From NCBI GenBank assembly GCA_018883065.1, contig VEQT01000029.1, positions 1 to 33,578 on the forward strand: a stretch of 33,578 bases of DNA, in the 5' to 3' direction. Source of the stretch: Flavobacterium sp. (GTDB lineage: Bacteria > Bacteroidota > Bacteroidia > Flavobacteriales > Flavobacteriaceae). The translations under genes and the position numbers were made by a program. The notes under the pieces were generated by a model. That model had not been told where the DNA came from, did not search any database, and saw only the letters and a program-made list of their open reading frames with translations. Below are positions 1 through 8,387 of the stretch, in pieces. Position 1 is the first letter of the stretch; every line of letters starts with the position of its first letter.

Positions 1-1866
1 CACGTAGGTATTTCCCAGTTCAAACAACACATCGTCACGGTATTGCGATTTGGGATAAGCCGAAACAAATTTTATTAGGTCTTCAATTTTTCGGTCGTTT
101 TTGGATACAAAACCATAACTGATGGCCTTTTGATAAGCAGCATAATCGGCATCCACACTCTTTAACTCCATTACTTTGTTATAGGCATCCATAGCCGGCC
201 AGTATTTGGCTGTAACAAATCGACAATCTCCCAAACGAAGATAAGCGTCGTTCAATCGCACTTTATCGTCTTTGGCAGTAGACAAGTAGTCTTGAAAATA
301 ACTTGCAGCCTGGTCGTATTCTTTAAGTTTAAAATACACATAGGCCAAATGATAAAAGCTGTTTTTGTATTCTGGAACCAATTTGGATTCGGCGTAGGTT
401 TGAAATTGTTTGAAACTCAATACCGCTTCTTGAAAATCATCTAAAACAAATTCAATTTCTCCTTTCCAAAACAAGGCGCGTGCGGTATAGGTTGCATTTA
501 CAGCAGCCGAAATGGATTGTTCAAATAGGGATTTTGCAGCTAAAAAATCGCCATCAATATAACGCTGTAATCCACAATAAAAGCTCACCTTTTGAAATAC
601 TTCTTTGGAGGCAAACGCTTTATTTTTCTCTAACAAAACAAGTGCCGCCTGGTAATTTTTGGAGGTGATGTATGAGTCAACCAACAAGTTTTGTATTTCG
701 CTCACGCTAGATGAGTTGGGGTATTTTACTAGAAATTGTTGTAGCACATCGGGAACAGCCATGTAGGTGTTGCCAATATCATAACTGAGGCGTGCATAAT
801 TTAAGTAAGCATCTTCCTGAATTTTGGGATCATAAATCAATTCTGAGGCATTTTTAAACGCATGTAATGCTTGTGGCTTCTGGTTGACCTTCAAATAACT
901 TTCACCCAAATGGTAGTAGGCATTTTGTGCCAATGCATCTTTACCAGCAATAATTTTATTGAATTGAGCAATGGCATTCGCGTAATCTTGTTGTTTGTAA
1001 TGCGTATAACCAAGCTGATAAAAATCGGTATTGTTCCATTTGCCTTTTTTGCCACGGTATGCTTGTAAATGCGGTAAGGCCTTATCATATTGATGCAAAT
1101 TAAAATAGGATTCTCCTGCAATTTTGTGCAATTCTGATTGCTCTACTGCATTTGCTTTAGGCAAAGCCTCTAATGCCATATCGATAGCTTGTTGAAATGC
1201 GCCTTGTTTAAACTGCATTTCGGCTTGGTAATACGCTAATTTTTCTTTGTATTTGGGTTCAGCACTCAAGTCCTTGAAGTACGAGTTGGCTTGGGTGAAA
1301 TCTTCGTTATCATAGGCCATAAAACCCAAATAATACTTGGCTTGTGTACCAAACTCTTTGGAGTTCACCACCTTTAAAAAGAGACCTGAAGCATCTTTTT
1401 TGGCTCCTGACACAAAAAGACAATACCCTTTTTCAAAATAAAAAATTGGCAATTCGTCATAACTTAACTTGGTTTCATCCACACGTTCAAACCAAATTAA
1501 GCCCGGTGCAAAGGCGCCAGATTCAAAATAATAGTGCGCTACTTCAAAATAGGCTTGATTTTGTTTTGAGCTTGTAGGGAAATCCTCAACAAATTGCTCC
1601 ATAAGCAAGTCGGCGTTGGGCTGCGCCAGTCGGATGGCACAGTGGGCAGCAAAATAGGCGCAATCAGCTTGGACAGCTGTAGTTGAAATTTGGCGTTTTA
1701 CTTGATCAAACAACAGTTGTGCACTGGCATATTGCTTGCTTTTATACAACGCAACTGCTCGATTAAAATCCTCAAGTTCATGTGTATAAATTGCAGATTT
1801 TTGGGCCCAAAGTTGCCCGTTTTGAACAGCAAAAATCAAGAGCAATAGAATGATGGTGTTTCGCAT
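1..1866 (-). CDS. TPR-repeat exported protein, 3' end outside window
   Basis: An open frame of 622 codons runs without a stop from an ATG at 1864-1866 to the window edge, so the C-terminus is missing. The N-terminus (MRNTIILLLLIFAVQNGQLWAQ) is a signal peptide ending near residue 21. The rest is helical, with repeated tetratricopeptide-like units such as YYLGFMAYDNEDFTQANSYF and FYQLGYTHYKQQDYANAIAQF spaced about 35 residues apart. TPR arrays are protein-protein interaction scaffolds, and large exported ones of this kind are common in Flavobacteria. I infer a periplasmic scaffold role but cannot name a partner. It is divergent from ftsE, and a TACATTTG -7 box lies at 1888-1895. The gene call is secure; the specific function is unknown. 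Confidence 0.85.
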   Translation of the reverse strand, partial: MRNTIILLLLIFAVQNGQLWAQKSAIYTHELEDFNRAVALYKSKQYASAQLLFDQVKRQISTTAVQADCAYFAAHCAIRLAQPNADLLMEQFVEDFPTSSKQNQAYFEVAHYYFESGAFAPGLIWFERVDETKLSYDELPIFYFEKGYCLFVSGAKKDASGLFLKVVNSKEFGTQAKYYLGFMAYDNEDFTQANSYFKDLSAEPKYKEKLAYYQAEMQFKQGAFQQAIDMALEALPKANAVEQSELHKIAGESYFNLHQYDKALPHLQAYRGKKGKWNNTDFYQLGYTHYKQQDYANAIAQFNKIIAGKDALAQNAYYHLGESYLKVNQKPQALHAFKNASELIYDPKIQEDAYLNYARLSYDIGNTYMAVPDVLQQFLVKYPNSSSVSEIQNLLVDSYITSKNYQAALVLLEKNKAFASKEVFQKVSFYCGLQRYIDGDFLAAKSLFEQSISAAVNATYTARALFWKGEIEFVLDDFQEAVLSFKQFQTYAESKLVPEYKNSFYHLAYVYFKLKEYDQAASYFQDYLSTAKDDKVRLNDAYLRLGDCRFVTAKYWPAMDAYNKVMELKSVDADYAAYQKAISYGFVSKNDRKIEDLIKFVSAYPKSQYRDDVLFELGNTYV

Positions 1867-1887
1867 AGCAGCAGGTAGATTAAGTCT

Positions 1888-1895
1888 CAAATGTA
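1888..1895 (-). promoter_or_regulatory. -7 box of the TPR gene
   Basis: On the minus strand this reads TACATTTG, an exact match to the Bacteroidota -7 consensus TAnnTTTG, 21 bases upstream of the TPR-gene ATG. No convincing TTTG is seen about 19 bases further upstream. Confidence 0.5.
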
Positions 1896-1988
1896 TTCTA
1901 TTCTACTTGCTATAACGAGTTGCCACTTGCTTTTATTATGAACATTTTTTTTAACAATACACCCCTTCAAAACCAACACAAAATTTAT

Positions 1989-2019
1989 TTTGAAACCAAG
2001 CGTTAACATAGTACTTTTA
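1989..2019 (+). promoter_or_regulatory. ftsE promoter, Bacteroidota type
   Basis: TTTG at 1989-1992, a 19-base spacer, then TACTTTTA at 2012-2019 (7 of 8 to TAnnTTTG). A start site near 2026 leaves a short leader before the ftsE ATG at 2040. Confidence 0.6.
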
Positions 2020-2039
2020 CCATCAAACTAATTCAAGTT

Positions 2040-2723
2040 ATGTTAGATTCTATTTTATCCCTTCAAAACGCCACCATTTACCAAGAGCAAAATGTAATAT
2101 TAAGCGACATTAATCTTACGGTAAACCGAGGTGAATTTATTTACATCATCGGAAAAACAGGCTCCGGAAAAAGCAGCTTGATGAAAACCCTCTATGCCGA
2201 TTTACCGCTTACAGCTGGTGAAGGACATATTGTTTCCTATGATTTAAGAAAATTAAATGATGATGAAATTCCCTATTTGAGAAGAAAAATAGGCATTGTA
2301 TTTCAAGATTTTAAATTATTACCTGATCGTAGCATCAAAGAAAATATGTTGTTTGTACTCCAAGCTACTGGCTGGACATCAGAGACAGACATGCTTGGGA
2401 AAATTGATGAAGTACTCGAAAAAGTTGATTTAAAGTCGATTGTAAACAAAATGCCACACCAACTTTCAGGTGGAGAACAACAACGTGTAGCTATTGCACG
2501 TGCTTTGTTAAATGATCCAGATTTGATTTTGGCTGATGAGCCCACCGGAAACTTAGATCCGCAAACCAGTGCAGAAGTATTGGAGGTATTGCGTAAAATT
2601 AATCAGCTGGGGAAAACCATAATCATGGCAACGCATGACTACGCACTGCTCATGAAATTCCCTTCAAAAACACTCAAATGCGAAGACCAAAAAATATTTG
2701 AAGTAGTACAAAAAAGCGTTTAA
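2040..2723 (+). CDS. ftsE: Cell division ABC-type ATPase FtsE
   Basis: A 227-residue ABC ATPase with Walker A GKTGSGKSS at residues 38-46, Q-loop Q89, signature LSGGE at 142-146, Walker B ending in D166-E167 and H-loop H199. Its size and sequence fit FtsE. FtsE forms the FtsEX complex, which couples cytoplasmic ATP hydrolysis to activation of septal peptidoglycan hydrolases. No ftsX lies next to it. From what I recall, Bacteroidota usually keep ftsX elsewhere, so this is probably normal. The nearest look-alike family is LolD/MacB-type ATPases, but those sit beside their permeases. The stop codon lies in the loop of a terminator hairpin and overlaps the stop of the convergent gene. Confidence 0.85.
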   Translation: MLDSILSLQNATIYQEQNVILSDINLTVNRGEFIYIIGKTGSGKSSLMKTLYADLPLTAGEGHIVSYDLRKLNDDEIPYLRRKIGIVFQDFKLLPDRSIKENMLFVLQATGWTSETDMLGKIDEVLEKVDLKSIVNKMPHQLSGGEQQRVAIARALLNDPDLILADEPTGNLDPQTSAEVLEVLRKINQLGKTIIMATHDYALLMKFPSKTLKCEDQKIFEVVQKSV

Positions 2724-2739
2724 TTCAACGCTTTTTTTT
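2710..2739. terminator. Bidirectional terminator containing both stop codons
   Basis: AAAAAAGCGTT (2710-2720), loop TAATTC (2721-2726), AACGC plus a T run (2727-2739). The A and T runs flank the stem on either side, so it can terminate on both strands. The ftsE stop (2721-2723) and the opposing gene's stop (2720-2722) lie at the stem-loop junction. Confidence 0.75.
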
Positions 2740-3973
2740 GTTTTAAATCGGTCAAAAACCGTACAATTAAAATTAGGGTTAGCGGAAAAATCACTAAATG
2801 AAACCGGTCGCCTTGACTACAGGACACGCCCGAAAGCAAAACAATATAAAGCAAAACGATTGCTGTCATTGCTATAGATTTTCCAGCACGTGAATACACC
2901 ACTAAGTAACCAATAGCCAATAAAAAGCCTGCGGTTGTAAACAGGCGATTTTGCCATTTTGAAACTCTAAATACTATTTCTTTGGTTTTATTAAACGTTG
3001 GTTCCGCGTTGCGATTCACACAATCTTGTATGTAAGGACTTCCTGAAATGGTATTGTCCCAAAGATTAGACAAATACGCTTTTCCCATATTCACTGTATT
3101 GCCCATTAGCTGTGTTTTAAAATCGGCAGCAGCAATGCGTTTGCGCTCAGGCAACGGAAACTGATGCAAATAAGCCGCCCGTTCGTTGTTTATTTGGTGA
3201 TATGGAACACCTTGCTCTAAACAAACCGCCTTGGTGCATAGGTAATTGTGATAAGTAATTCCATCTATATAACTCAGCGTAGCATTGCCAAACTGGGCTT
3301 TCATACCTATTAATTGAATAGCAATAAGGCCCAACACGCCATAGATAAACCAGTTCACTTTGGCTTTTCGATGGGTATAAATGCGTGAAATGGAATAAAC
3401 CAATACCAAAATCGCTAAAAATTTAGATCCCGGTTTTACAAGCATGGAAAACAAGATCACACTCACAGCTAGGGCCAAAAAAAGATAGGTGTTGCTGCGC
3501 TGGTGTCGATCCCAAAAAAACAAAAAAACCAAGATGATAAAGGTGTAGCAATTTTCTGTAAGCAAATGCTGGGTAATGGTAGCCGGACCCACACAAGATA
3601 AATAGACCAATGCTACAGCAAATGCCCATCCAGCTGAACAATGTTGCTTTGCTAACTCAAAAAGGATTAAGGCCGAACCCAACCAAAAAAACACATTCAG
3701 GCCCACACTCCAACTGAATATCACTACTCCTTTGGCACCAAACAAATAGGGTAATCCCGTTAGAAATGCAAAGCCAATCGGGCGGTAACAATGGCCGCGA
3801 AGATGCAAAAACAAATCGGTTGCTGCATCAAAATAACTAAACGAGTCAGGATAAATAAAGGTTTGCGATGACAATTGCAAAATGACATCTAAGAGCTTTA
3901 AATTAAGTAATCCAATACCAAGGAGCAAAATTTGAAACCGGAAAGCATGTAATTTTTGTAAGAGGAGGTTCAT
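2720..3973 (-). CDS. Polytopic membrane protein, GT-C glycosyltransferase-like
   Basis: 417 residues with many hydrophobic segments: roughly seven in the first 230 residues, a soluble stretch around 230-345, then about three more. After the first membrane segment comes YPDSFSYFDAA and then a conserved-looking HCYRPIGF. An acidic residue in the first outer loop is the hallmark of GT-C enzymes (PMT/ArnT-like), which transfer sugars from polyprenyl-phosphate donors on the outer face of the inner membrane. I infer such a role; no exact family is recognised, and an uncharacterised membrane protein is the alternative. It is divergent from a polyprenyl-phosphate-sugar-synthase-like GT2 that could make its donor. 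The ATG at 3971-3973 is preceded by a good promoter. Confidence 0.65.
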   Translation of the reverse strand: MNLLLQKLHAFRFQILLLGIGLLNLKLLDVILQLSSQTFIYPDSFSYFDAATDLFLHLRGHCYRPIGFAFLTGLPYLFGAKGVVIFSWSVGLNVFFWLGSALILFELAKQHCSAGWAFAVALVYLSCVGPATITQHLLTENCYTFIILVFLFFWDRHQRSNTYLFLALAVSVILFSMLVKPGSKFLAILVLVYSISRIYTHRKAKVNWFIYGVLGLIAIQLIGMKAQFGNATLSYIDGITYHNYLCTKAVCLEQGVPYHQINNERAAYLHQFPLPERKRIAAADFKTQLMGNTVNMGKAYLSNLWDNTISGSPYIQDCVNRNAEPTFNKTKEIVFRVSKWQNRLFTTAGFLLAIGYLVVYSRAGKSIAMTAIVLLYIVLLSGVSCSQGDRFHLVIFPLTLILIVRFLTDLKQKKALN

Positions 3974-3978
3974 GCAAA

Positions 3979-4009
3979 CAAATGTATCATTTTAATTGCA
4001 TTTTGAAAA
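3979..4009 (-). promoter_or_regulatory. Promoter of the GT-C-like gene
   Basis: On the minus strand, TTTT at 4009-4006, a 19-base spacer, then TACATTTG at 3986-3979. The -7 box is exact and the -33 box imperfect. It overlaps the opposing promoter of the GT2 gene. Confidence 0.5.
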
Positions 4010-4025
4010 TAGAACTGTAGTTTTG
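3996..4025 (+). promoter_or_regulatory. Promoter of the DPM-like GT2 gene
   Basis: TTG at 3996-3998, a 19-base spacer, then TAGTTTTG at 4018-4025, an exact TAnnTTTG. A start near 4031 leaves about 12 bases before the ATG at 4043. It is interleaved with the divergent minus-strand promoter. Confidence 0.65.
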
Positions 4026-4042
4026 TCTCCTAGTCTTTCGTA

Positions 4043-4765
4043 ATGAATACAACTGCATTTACAACGCTTTCCATTATTATTCCCGTGTACAATGAGGGAC
4101 CTACAGTACATTTGATTTTAGATAAAGTGACTGCCGTACAACTTCCAAATGGGATTCAAAAAGAAATAATTCTAGTAAACGATTGCTCTACCGATGACAC
4201 CGAAACAGCAATCACGCGCTATCAATCAGCTAATCCAACTGCCAATCTGCAGTATATTGCTCACCACAAAAATCTAGGCAAAGGGGCAGCTATTCACACA
4301 GGTATTGATATGGCAACGGGGCAATTTACCTTAATTCAAGATGCTGATTTGGAATACGATCCAGCCGAATACCACTTGCTGTTGCAACCCGTAATAACAG
4401 GATTTGCCGACGTAGTATATGGTTCGCGATTTATGGGAGGTAATCCACACCGTGTCTTGTTTTTTTGGCACACGATTGGAAATAAATTCCTGACAACCTT
4501 GTCGAATGTGTTTACCAATTTGAATTTAACAGATATGGAAACCTGCTATAAACTCTTTAATTCGTCGATGCTAAAGTCCCTCTCGTTAAAAGAAAAACGA
4601 TTTGGTTTTGAACCCGAAGTTACAGCCAAAATCGCAAAAATAAAAGGCATCCGAATCTATGAAGTAGGCATATCGTATTACGGTCGAACGTATGAGGAAG
4701 GAAAAAAAATAAACTGGAAAGATGGCTTTAGAGCTATCTATTGCATTCTTCGGTACGGATTTTAA
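4043..4765 (+). CDS. GT2 family glycosyltransferase, DPM/DPG synthase-like
   Basis: 240 residues, the size of single-domain polyprenyl-phosphate sugar synthases. The GT-A fold is shown by IIIPVYNEG near residue 11, VNDCSTDDT near 45, NLGKGAAIHTG near 77 and the metal-binding DAD at 100-102 within QDADLEYDP, followed by YGSRFMGG and a TDMETCYKLF motif typical of this subfamily. Such enzymes move mannose or glucose from a nucleotide sugar to dolichyl or undecaprenyl phosphate at the cytoplasmic face. No C-terminal membrane segments are present. Its divergent neighbour is a GT-C-like membrane protein, consistent with a donor-maker and donor-user pair; that link is inference. The sugar is unknown. 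Confidence 0.8.
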   Translation: MNTTAFTTLSIIIPVYNEGPTVHLILDKVTAVQLPNGIQKEIILVNDCSTDDTETAITRYQSANPTANLQYIAHHKNLGKGAAIHTGIDMATGQFTLIQDADLEYDPAEYHLLLQPVITGFADVVYGSRFMGGNPHRVLFFWHTIGNKFLTTLSNVFTNLNLTDMETCYKLFNSSMLKSLSLKEKRFGFEPEVTAKIAKIKGIRIYEVGISYYGRTYEEGKKINWKDGFRAIYCILRYGF

Positions 4766-5895
4766 AAATCAACTGAAATGTAATTCGCGATTTTTTGGGC
4801 GTTTGTATCATCCGACAAAACGCGATCAAAAACCACCTCACGCAGATCTTGAATATCATCAGTAAATTCTACAAACCGCAATTCCTCAATGGCTGCTCTA
4901 AACTCATCTTGCGTGTTGGCCACTGTACACAAAGCCAGTATCTCTGGGTCATCAACCATGTTTGAATTGACAATACAGTGTCTGCTTTTGTGCAATGCAT
5001 TGATTGTTTTGAGTTTGGTTCCCGATTGCTGAAACGACAACATCACATTCATTTGGGCCGATGAAAGTAAAACGGCCAACTGGTTTTGCGTTTTTAAATG
5101 TGCAAAAGTAATATTAGGTTGGCCTTTAATCAATTTTCGCACAAATTTCTCTCCTTTACTGGCTGCAATCACCAAATTATAACTTGGTATCGTTTTAAAC
5201 AATTCGACCAAAAACAGTACCGCTTTTTTGTTATCAGACATACGCAAATCCCCGTGATACAAAGCGAAATCTCCAAATTCTGCTCGTCGAGGCATGCGTA
5301 TGCTTCCATGAAAAACAGGCAAATATTCGGCATTTTGATGGCGCGATTGCACATAGTTTTGCTCAAAATGAGACAGGGTGTAAACCTTGTGAAATTTGGC
5401 TAAAATGGCTTGATAACAGGCGTATTTTCGGGCCTCCCATTGAAATAAAAGTCGCTTAAAAAAATGCGTCTCACTTTGGGCTAAACCAGTGTAATAGTTG
5501 GATTCAACATTGTGGAGTCGGAGGATTTTTTTGCGTGAGGGAAATGCGTGTTTATGCAACACAAAAGTAGATTGCAATCCTTCAAAAAAAAGAGGTGCAT
5601 CAACCGCTCGAAGATTCTCATACAAACGTTTATTGTATCTACTGGCCACTGAAAATGGAAAGGGTGAAAACAACTTAAGAAATTTGAACCGACGTGGATA
5701 CACATGCACAACTTCGGCCAAGCGTAGCAACTCAGAAATATCAGTTTGCTCGTTATCAATAAAGCAATGAAAGTGAACTTTTACGCCACATTTGTGTAGG
5801 GCTTTTAACTTATAATACACATCAATCACACCACCAAATACGGGAGGATAGGGATTTTGAAAACTGATGATATGAAGGGTTTTGTTGGTTTCCAT
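4762..5895 (-). CDS. Glycosyltransferase, GT-B fold (GT4/GT1-like)
   Basis: 377 residues from the ATG at 5893-5895; a TTG three codons further upstream is less likely because it overlaps a -7-like box. The N-terminus LHIISFQNPYPPVFGGVIDVYYKL is the opening strand and glycine loop of a GT-B glycosyltransferase, and the C-terminal half has ALYHGDLRMSDNKKAVLFL and an SGTKLKTINAL segment where nucleotide-sugar contacts are expected. The usual EGFPxxxxE (E-x7-E) signature is not evident, so the subfamily is uncertain. Its stop codon shares the tetranucleotide TTAA (4762-4765) with that of the convergent GT2. A role in surface polysaccharide or lipid glycan assembly is inferred from the neighbours. 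Confidence 0.75.
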   Translation of the reverse strand: METNKTLHIISFQNPYPPVFGGVIDVYYKLKALHKCGVKVHFHCFIDNEQTDISELLRLAEVVHVYPRRFKFLKLFSPFPFSVASRYNKRLYENLRAVDAPLFFEGLQSTFVLHKHAFPSRKKILRLHNVESNYYTGLAQSETHFFKRLLFQWEARKYACYQAILAKFHKVYTLSHFEQNYVQSRHQNAEYLPVFHGSIRMPRRAEFGDFALYHGDLRMSDNKKAVLFLVELFKTIPSYNLVIAASKGEKFVRKLIKGQPNITFAHLKTQNQLAVLLSSAQMNVMLSFQQSGTKLKTINALHKSRHCIVNSNMVDDPEILALCTVANTQDEFRAAIEELRFVEFTDDIQDLREVVFDRVLSDDTNAQKIANYISVDF

Positions 5896-5901
5896 GTCGT
5901 G

Positions 5902-5909
5902 CAAAAATA
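5902..5909 (-). promoter_or_regulatory. -7-like box of the GT-B gene at 4762-5895
   Basis: Minus strand TATTTTTG matches TAnnTTTG and lies 6 bases before the ATG at 5895, implying an almost leaderless mRNA. No clear -33 box is seen, so support is modest. Confidence 0.35.
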
Positions 5910-5942
5910 ATACAAATGAGCAAAGTGAACGGACTAAACAAG

Positions 5943-5950
5943 TATATTTG
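5943..5950 (+). promoter_or_regulatory. -7 box of the GT2 gene at 5967
   Basis: TATATTTG is an exact TAnnTTTG match 16 bases before the ATG at 5967. It lies inside the longer possible reading frame from 5916, which argues for the later start. No good TTG is found about 19 bases upstream. Confidence 0.45.
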
Positions 5951-5966
5951 GACTTTAAAGTTTGGC

Positions 5967-6893
5967 ATGGTATTTTTTTCAGTGATTATTCCGGTATACA
6001 ATAAAGCGCGTTTTATACAAAATACGCTTACAAGTGTTTTGAATCAGCAATTTTCTGATTTTGAAGTACTAGTCATTGACGACGGATCTACCGACGAGAG
6101 CTGCTCAATTATTCAAGCTTTTGAGGATCCACGGATTCGCTTGATTAAACAAACCAATCAAGGAGTATCAGCTGCACGAAATGCAGGTATTCAAGAAGCC
6201 AAAGCGCCCTACATTGCCTTTTTAGATGCTGATGATTTGTGGGAACCTGATCATTTGGAAACCATGCACAACTATTGCCTGCAATTTCCGGATGAATCAC
6301 TTTTTAATACAGCCAAAACGATAGATACTGGCCATCAGCTCATACCTGCTCACTATGCAATTACACATACAGCAGACTACGAATTGGTTAACTTTTTTGA
6401 AGCCAGCCGAATTGAACCTGCCATTTGGACATCGAGTGTCGTAATCAAAAAATCAGCCCTAGATTGGGTTGGTAATTTTGATACTTCAATCAAAAGCGGG
6501 CAAGACTTGGATTTATGGATTCGTTTGGGAATGCATTTTCAAGTTGTGTTTATTTGGCATCGTACGGCACGCTATACCTTTGATGCCGATAGTTTGTCGA
6601 AACAAACGTCATTGACACCAAAAAAAATGAATTTTTCAGGCTATGCCAATTGTGAAAAAGAAAATCCCGCGATCAAGCGCTATTTGGATTGGAACCGCTA
6701 TTCGTTGGGCATCAAATCAAAATTGCGGGGCGATTGGGCGTATTACCATGAAATGAAAAAGGGAATTGCGTTTGAGAATTTGTCTATAAAAAAACGGATC
6801 TTATTTGTACTTCCAGCTTGTATATTGCGCGTACTAATCAAATTACAACCGCTTTTGATTGCATTAGGATTGCGTAGAACTTTGTTTAAATAA
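5967..6893 (+). CDS. GT2 family glycosyltransferase
   Basis: 308 residues from the ATG at 5967. An in-frame ATG at 5916 would add 17 residues but would place the -7 box inside the gene. It opens with FFSVIIPVYNKARFIQNTL, typical of GT-A glycosyltransferases, followed by VLVIDDGSTDES, GVSAARNAGI and FLDADDLW (DAD at about 87-89, the divalent-metal and nucleotide-sugar site). The C-terminus is more hydrophobic (ILFVLPACILRVLIKL). Relatives transfer single sugars during capsule, exopolysaccharide or LPS-type glycan synthesis; acceptor and sugar cannot be read from sequence. Its last 30 bases overlap the 3' end of the convergent ketoisomerase gene. Confidence 0.82.
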   Translation: MVFFSVIIPVYNKARFIQNTLTSVLNQQFSDFEVLVIDDGSTDESCSIIQAFEDPRIRLIKQTNQGVSAARNAGIQEAKAPYIAFLDADDLWEPDHLETMHNYCLQFPDESLFNTAKTIDTGHQLIPAHYAITHTADYELVNFFEASRIEPAIWTSSVVIKKSALDWVGNFDTSIKSGQDLDLWIRLGMHFQVVFIWHRTARYTFDADSLSKQTSLTPKKMNFSGYANCEKENPAIKRYLDWNRYSLGIKSKLRGDWAYYHEMKKGIAFENLSIKKRILFVLPACILRVLIKLQPLLIALGLRRTLFK

Positions 6894-7289
6894 TTCAAAT
6901 TCAGCGTAGGTGCGAATGTAATCGGCTTCGTCAAATTCACCTGAAGCCAACACCAAACATACTGATCCCGACGAAAAACTGTGCAATTCGCGCCAAATTC
7001 CGGTGGGAATCAACAAACCCGAATTGGGCATTGACAATCGAACTGTTTTTTCGTTTTGTCCATCCTTTACAACTACTTCAAAGCTTCCGCTCAAGGCGAT
7101 TAAAACCTCTGATTGGTGAATGTGGGCATGACCTCCCCGTGCAGCGCCACTAGGTACATCATACAAATAATACACGCGTTTGAGTGAAAATGGAACAGTA
7201 TTTCCCTCTACTACAGAAAGATTACCACGGGTATCGTGAATTTTGGGAATATCGAGAATTTGAACCTGATTAATTGTGTTTTTCATCAT
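6864..7289 (-). CDS. WxcM/FdtA-type cupin, dTDP-sugar 3,4-ketoisomerase-like
   Basis: 141 residues, the size of FdtA/QdtA. The core RGGHAHIHQSEVLIALSGSF at 51-70 matches this cupin family, with H54 and H56 at the catalytic histidine positions, and IPTGIWRELHSFS follows near 94. FdtA and QdtA convert dTDP-4-keto-6-deoxyglucose to the 3-keto sugar on the way to 3-amino-3,6-dideoxyhexoses (Fuc3NAc, Qui3NAc). The usual partners (aminotransferase FdtB, acetyltransferase FdtC, RmlA/RmlB) are not in the window, so either they lie elsewhere or this copy serves another sugar. The frame starts inside the end of the upstream GT4 gene (20-base overlap), which suggests translational coupling. ATGs at 7289 and 7286 are both possible. 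Confidence 0.78.
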   Translation of the reverse strand: MMKNTINQVQILDIPKIHDTRGNLSVVEGNTVPFSLKRVYYLYDVPSGAARGGHAHIHQSEVLIALSGSFEVVVKDGQNEKTVRLSMPNSGLLIPTGIWRELHSFSSGSVCLVLASGEFDEADYIRTYAEFELFKQSSTQS

Positions 7290-8370
7290 TAGCTTGAAGC
7301 AAATTGTACCATTGTGCGCTTATGGATTTCAAAGATAAATGTTCTACGCTTTTTTGGGCATTGTTTTTGCATTTTTCATACAATGCCTTATTTGAATGCA
7401 GTTCATGCATCGCATCGGCTAAGGCTTGCACGTTGTGATTAGGAACCAAAAGTCCATTTTCACCCGATTGAATGAGCTCGGCTGGACCCGATTGGCAATC
7501 TACTGAAACCACCGGAACACCCATAGCCAAAGATTCAACAACTGCCATAGGAAAACCTTCGTATTGGCTACTTAGCACCGTGAATTTAGCTCGTTGAATC
7601 ACCGCAAAAGGCTCAGATTGAAACGGTAAAATCTCAACAAAGTGATTGATTTTTAATTGATTAATTTTTTCCAAGATAAAAGCAGCATCGGGTCCGTCGC
7701 CCATAATTTTAAGTTGAACATCTACATCAGAAAGTCCAGATTTTTTGTAGGCCTGAAGGAGTAAACTAAAATTTTTCACTTGGTTATCCAATCGCCCAAA
7801 AAACAAAATATAGGGAATGCTTTCAGTTGTTTGAACTGCTTGATATGTAGTATAATCGGGAATACTGTTGTAAATAGTTTGCACCTTTTTAAAGCCATAT
7901 TTATGCTGAATTTCCTGAGCAATGGTTTGAGATACCGTTACAAATTGGGTGTTTTTAGCATATAAAAAACGAGCCAAACTGAACGATATGGGCAAATAAT
8001 TCTCAAGTTTAAAACTATGAATCATGTAGATTACATTTCGATTTTGATAAACCCATTTGTATACTACTTCTCTCCAAAAAACGGGCCGTGTGCGGTTGTC
8101 AATTACTGTAGAAATTTGATTTGCTTTCAAGTACTTTTTAAGTAAAATCGCTTTTTGTATTTTTCGCAACCACCCTTTTGACTGGACCTTTATTCCCAAA
8201 TTATACAACTGTCCAGAAAATTCGTAAGTAATGGCGTTGTTGATGCAAATTACATGCACTTCAAATCCCAACTGGTTAAACATCACACTCAAATTGGCCG
8301 CCACACGCTCGGCCCCACCCTGCGCCAAACTGGTCGTTACAATCGCTATTTTATGAGGAGCAGAGGCCAT
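7270..8370 (-). CDS. Glycosyltransferase family 4
   Basis: 366 residues with the GT-B fold of GT4 enzymes. The N-terminus has IVTTSLAQGGAERVAANLS with the GG acceptor-side loop at 18-19. The C-terminal domain has FGRLDNQVKNFSLLL near 191, IMGDGPD near 222, and the donor-binding E-x7-E signature as E271 and E279 (YEGFPMAVVESLAMG). These are retaining transferases using nucleotide sugars at the cytoplasmic membrane face. It forms a two-gene unit with the ketoisomerase, whose start overlaps this gene's end, suggesting that the modified sugar may be its substrate; that is inference. The ATG at 8368-8370 is chosen from the start of the fold. Confidence 0.88.
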   Translation of the reverse strand: MASAPHKIAIVTTSLAQGGAERVAANLSVMFNQLGFEVHVICINNAITYEFSGQLYNLGIKVQSKGWLRKIQKAILLKKYLKANQISTVIDNRTRPVFWREVVYKWVYQNRNVIYMIHSFKLENYLPISFSLARFLYAKNTQFVTVSQTIAQEIQHKYGFKKVQTIYNSIPDYTTYQAVQTTESIPYILFFGRLDNQVKNFSLLLQAYKKSGLSDVDVQLKIMGDGPDAAFILEKINQLKINHFVEILPFQSEPFAVIQRAKFTVLSSQYEGFPMAVVESLAMGVPVVSVDCQSGPAELIQSGENGLLVPNHNVQALADAMHELHSNKALYEKCKNNAQKSVEHLSLKSISAQWYNLLQANDEKHN

Positions 8371-8387
8371 TGTTGGGGATTTGTAAA

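Noticed and set aside
5916..5966. Longer N-terminus for the GT2 gene at 5967
   Set aside because: The extra 17 residues precede the normal family start and contain a perfect -7 box.
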